The translations under genes were made by a program, and so were the position numbers. This document shows positions 62,613 through 64,000 of a stretch of DNA of 64,000 bases, one piece after another. This DNA is from Stenotrophomonas sp. 57 (GTDB taxonomy: Bacteria > Pseudomonadota > Gammaproteobacteria > Xanthomonadales > Xanthomonadaceae). The stretch lies in NCBI RefSeq assembly GCF_030291075.1, contig NZ_CP127407.1:2292001-2356000 (forward strand), written 5' to 3'. Below the pieces are notes generated by a model, which was given only the letters and a program-made list of their open reading frames with translations, was not told the origin of the DNA and ran no database searches. Numbering within the stretch: position 1 is the stretch's first letter; every line of letters begins with the position of its first letter.

Positions 62613-63866
62613 TCAGGCTCCCGGCGACAGGCCGTCGGCCACAGTGCGGCGGTAGGCCAGAACGGCCGGCACCAGCCCGGCCAGTGCGCTGATCCCCAGC
62701 ACCGCCGCCACCCAGCCCAGCTCACGGCCGTCGGGCCATACATGGGTAATGGACAGGCCGAACGTCGCCAGCACCCAACCACGCCCCGCCAGGCTGGCCA
62801 GGACCAGCAGCGACAGCGCCAATGCGCAGGCGGCCGCGCTGGTCGCCACTGCCTCCACCACCAGCAGGCACGCGATGTCGCCTGGTCGCGCGCCGGTGGC
62901 GCGCAGCACCGCCATCTCGCGACGCCGCTCCTGCAGGGTCGAGACCAGCAGCGCCACCAGCGAGACCATGCCCAGCAGCACCACCATCGCACTGATCAGC
63001 TGCAGGGCGCGCTCGGCGGCACCCAGCGACTGCCACAGCTGCTGCAACGTCACGCCCGGCAGGATCGCCAGCATCGCCTCGTCTGGATACTCGTTGATCC
63101 TGCGCTGCACCGAGAACGTTGCGATGCGCGAGTTCAGGCCGAGCATGAAGGCGGTGATGCTGGTCGGAGTCAGGTCCAGGTGGCGCGCCTGCTCGGCACT
63201 GACGCTCTGGCTGCGCAGCTGCACGCCCGAACGCCAGTCGACGTGGATCGCTTCGATCGCCGGCAACGAAACCAGCACCGATGAATCGACCGGCGTGCCG
63301 GTGCGCTTCAGGATGCCGGAAACACGGAACGGCTTGTCGGCATGCGTCGCCAGGGCGACCGCCCCGGTGCCATGGGCCAGCACGATCTCGCTGCCGACAC
63401 CCACCTTCTGCGCATGTGCCACCTCCGCGCCGATCACCGCGTCATACAGATCATCGAACGGCCGTCCCTGCGCAAACCCGAGCGTGTGCCCGGCACCGTA
63501 GCGATAGTGTTCGAAGTAGCCGCCACTGGTACCGATCACACGGAAGCCGCGCCAGGAATCACCGAGCGACAACGGCACCGCCCACTTCACCTGCGGTAGC
63601 GTGGACAGCTCCTGGTAGGACTGCCAGGACACATTGTTGGTGGGATCGCCGATATGGAACACCGAGTACAGCAGCAGATTCACCGGTCCAGAGCGCGCAC
63701 CGACGATCAGGTCGGTGCCCGACACGGTACTGGCGAAGCCTTCGTGCGCCTGGTTGCGTATGCGTTCGACGCCCAGCAGCAGTACCACGCTGAGGGTGAT
63801 GACCAGGATGGTCAGGCCCACGCTCAGCGCACGGCTGCGCAGGCTGGCCCAGGCAAGCTCAAGCAT
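62613..63866 (-). CDS. FtsX-like ABC transporter permease
   Basis: The ATG at 63866 overlaps the ABC ATPase stop, giving 417 residues. It has one N-terminal helix (VGLTILVITLSVVLLLGV), a large periplasmic domain (about 45-270, with GTDLIVGARSGPVNLLLYSV) and three C-terminal helices with the FtsX cytoplasmic motif ERRREMAVLRATGARPGDIA. This is the MacB/LolCE/ZrgC-type topology. The substrate may be a lipoprotein or a metal-related factor; the linked DUF3299 genes suggest the latter. Confidence 0.85.
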   Translation of the reverse strand: MLELAWASLRSRALSVGLTILVITLSVVLLLGVERIRNQAHEGFASTVSGTDLIVGARSGPVNLLLYSVFHIGDPTNNVSWQSYQELSTLPQVKWAVPLSLGDSWRGFRVIGTSGGYFEHYRYGAGHTLGFAQGRPFDDLYDAVIGAEVAHAQKVGVGSEIVLAHGTGAVALATHADKPFRVSGILKRTGTPVDSSVLVSLPAIEAIHVDWRSGVQLRSQSVSAEQARHLDLTPTSITAFMLGLNSRIATFSVQRRINEYPDEAMLAILPGVTLQQLWQSLGAAERALQLISAMVVLLGMVSLVALLVSTLQERRREMAVLRATGARPGDIACLLVVEAVATSAAACALALSLLVLASLAGRGWVLATFGLSITHVWPDGRELGWVAAVLGISALAGLVPAVLAYRRTVADGLSPGA

Positions 63867-64000
63867 GGTCGCCACCTGCAAGGTTGATCTGCGACAAGGC
63901 AAGGGTGCGGTCGAACAAGGGTTGCAGGCTGTCGTCATGGCTGACCACCACCACCGTTGTGCCTGCCGCCTGGCCCTGCGCTGACATCAGCCGCAGGAAG
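63859..64000 (-). CDS. ABC transporter ATP-binding protein (3' end only)
   Basis: A minus-strand frame enters from the right edge and ends at 63859 with LMSAQGQAAGTTVVVVSHDD, which includes the H-loop (VSHD) that closes an ABC ATPase, and the terminal QINLAGGDHA. It overlaps the permease start by 8 bp, so it is the ATPase partner. The Walker A and signature motifs lie outside the window. Confidence 0.85.
   Translation of the reverse strand, partial: FLRLMSAQGQAAGTTVVVVSHDDSLQPLFDRTLALSQINLAGGDHA

Overview
The window looks like chromosomal DNA of the Stenotrophomonas maltophilia complex (Xanthomonadaceae). It is GC-rich, carries a near-canonical L1 metallo-beta-lactamase gene (52951-53823), has many short GTAG-type palindromes (SMAG/REP-like) at gene ends, and has gene content typical of that genus. 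I saw no rRNA, tRNA, CRISPR array, transposase or integrase.

Layout. (1) 0-12.2 kb: an alginate-utilisation locus. It has a GntR/FCD regulator and a TonB receptor on the minus strand. A tight plus-strand operon encodes PL6 and PL17 alginate lyases, a hexuronate-type MFS transporter, an SDR reductase, an SGNH esterase and a KDG kinase. It would import alginate, depolymerise it to 4-deoxy-L-erythro-5-hexoseulose uronate (DEH), reduce that to KDG and phosphorylate it. (2) 12.3-20.7 kb: single genes (S41 peptidase, lipoprotein, CocE-like hydrolase, secreted endonuclease, HAD phosphatase). A 57-bp direct repeat (142-198 and 15197-15253, 54/57 identical) brackets the first 15 kb. (3) 20.8-28.3 kb: a broken AraC gene, then a sigma-54 activator divergent from a six-gene operon organised like the Pseudomonas fap functional-amyloid operon. 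I see a good -24/-12 promoter, palindromic upstream sites, a repeat motif shared by three secreted proteins, a C39-type peptidase, a beta-barrel exporter candidate, and a perfect 15-bp hairpin after the main subunit gene. This is the most promising little-described system here.

(4) 28.3-42.8 kb: a dehydrogenase, an SPFH/zinc-ribbon/small membrane protein trio, an Inh-type protease-inhibitor gene with an in-frame stop, a CDF transporter, DNA repair genes (AAG glycosylase, exonuclease III, AlkX/YcaQ-like), a GAF-PAS-GGDEF cyclase, and a TetR-linked siderophore receptor. (5) 42.9-50.3 kb: proline iminopeptidase, then a magnesium operon with a previously unannotated proline-rich leader peptide (44559-44648) resembling enterobacterial MgtL, a 99-aa protein, MgtA and MgtC, followed by a FixL/FixJ-like two-component pair. 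(6) 50.4-53.9 kb: a frameshifted EamA gene, LtrA, a collapsed remnant that appears to join a FecI-like sigma factor to a TonB-receptor end, and blaL1. (7) 53.9-64 kb: copper-type proteins (DUF411, Cys-rich CopL-like), a YdeP-type molybdoenzyme divergent from fdhD, a TetR/MFS efflux pair with a 38-bp palindromic operator, and the end of an ABC-transporter/DUF3299 operon resembling the Vibrio zrg zinc genes that runs off the right edge.

Most genes have an intact reading frame with a sensible start. Four decayed genes are called: AraC, the Inh-type inhibitor, EamA, and the sigma/receptor chimera. All functions are read from motifs and context; no database search was possible.
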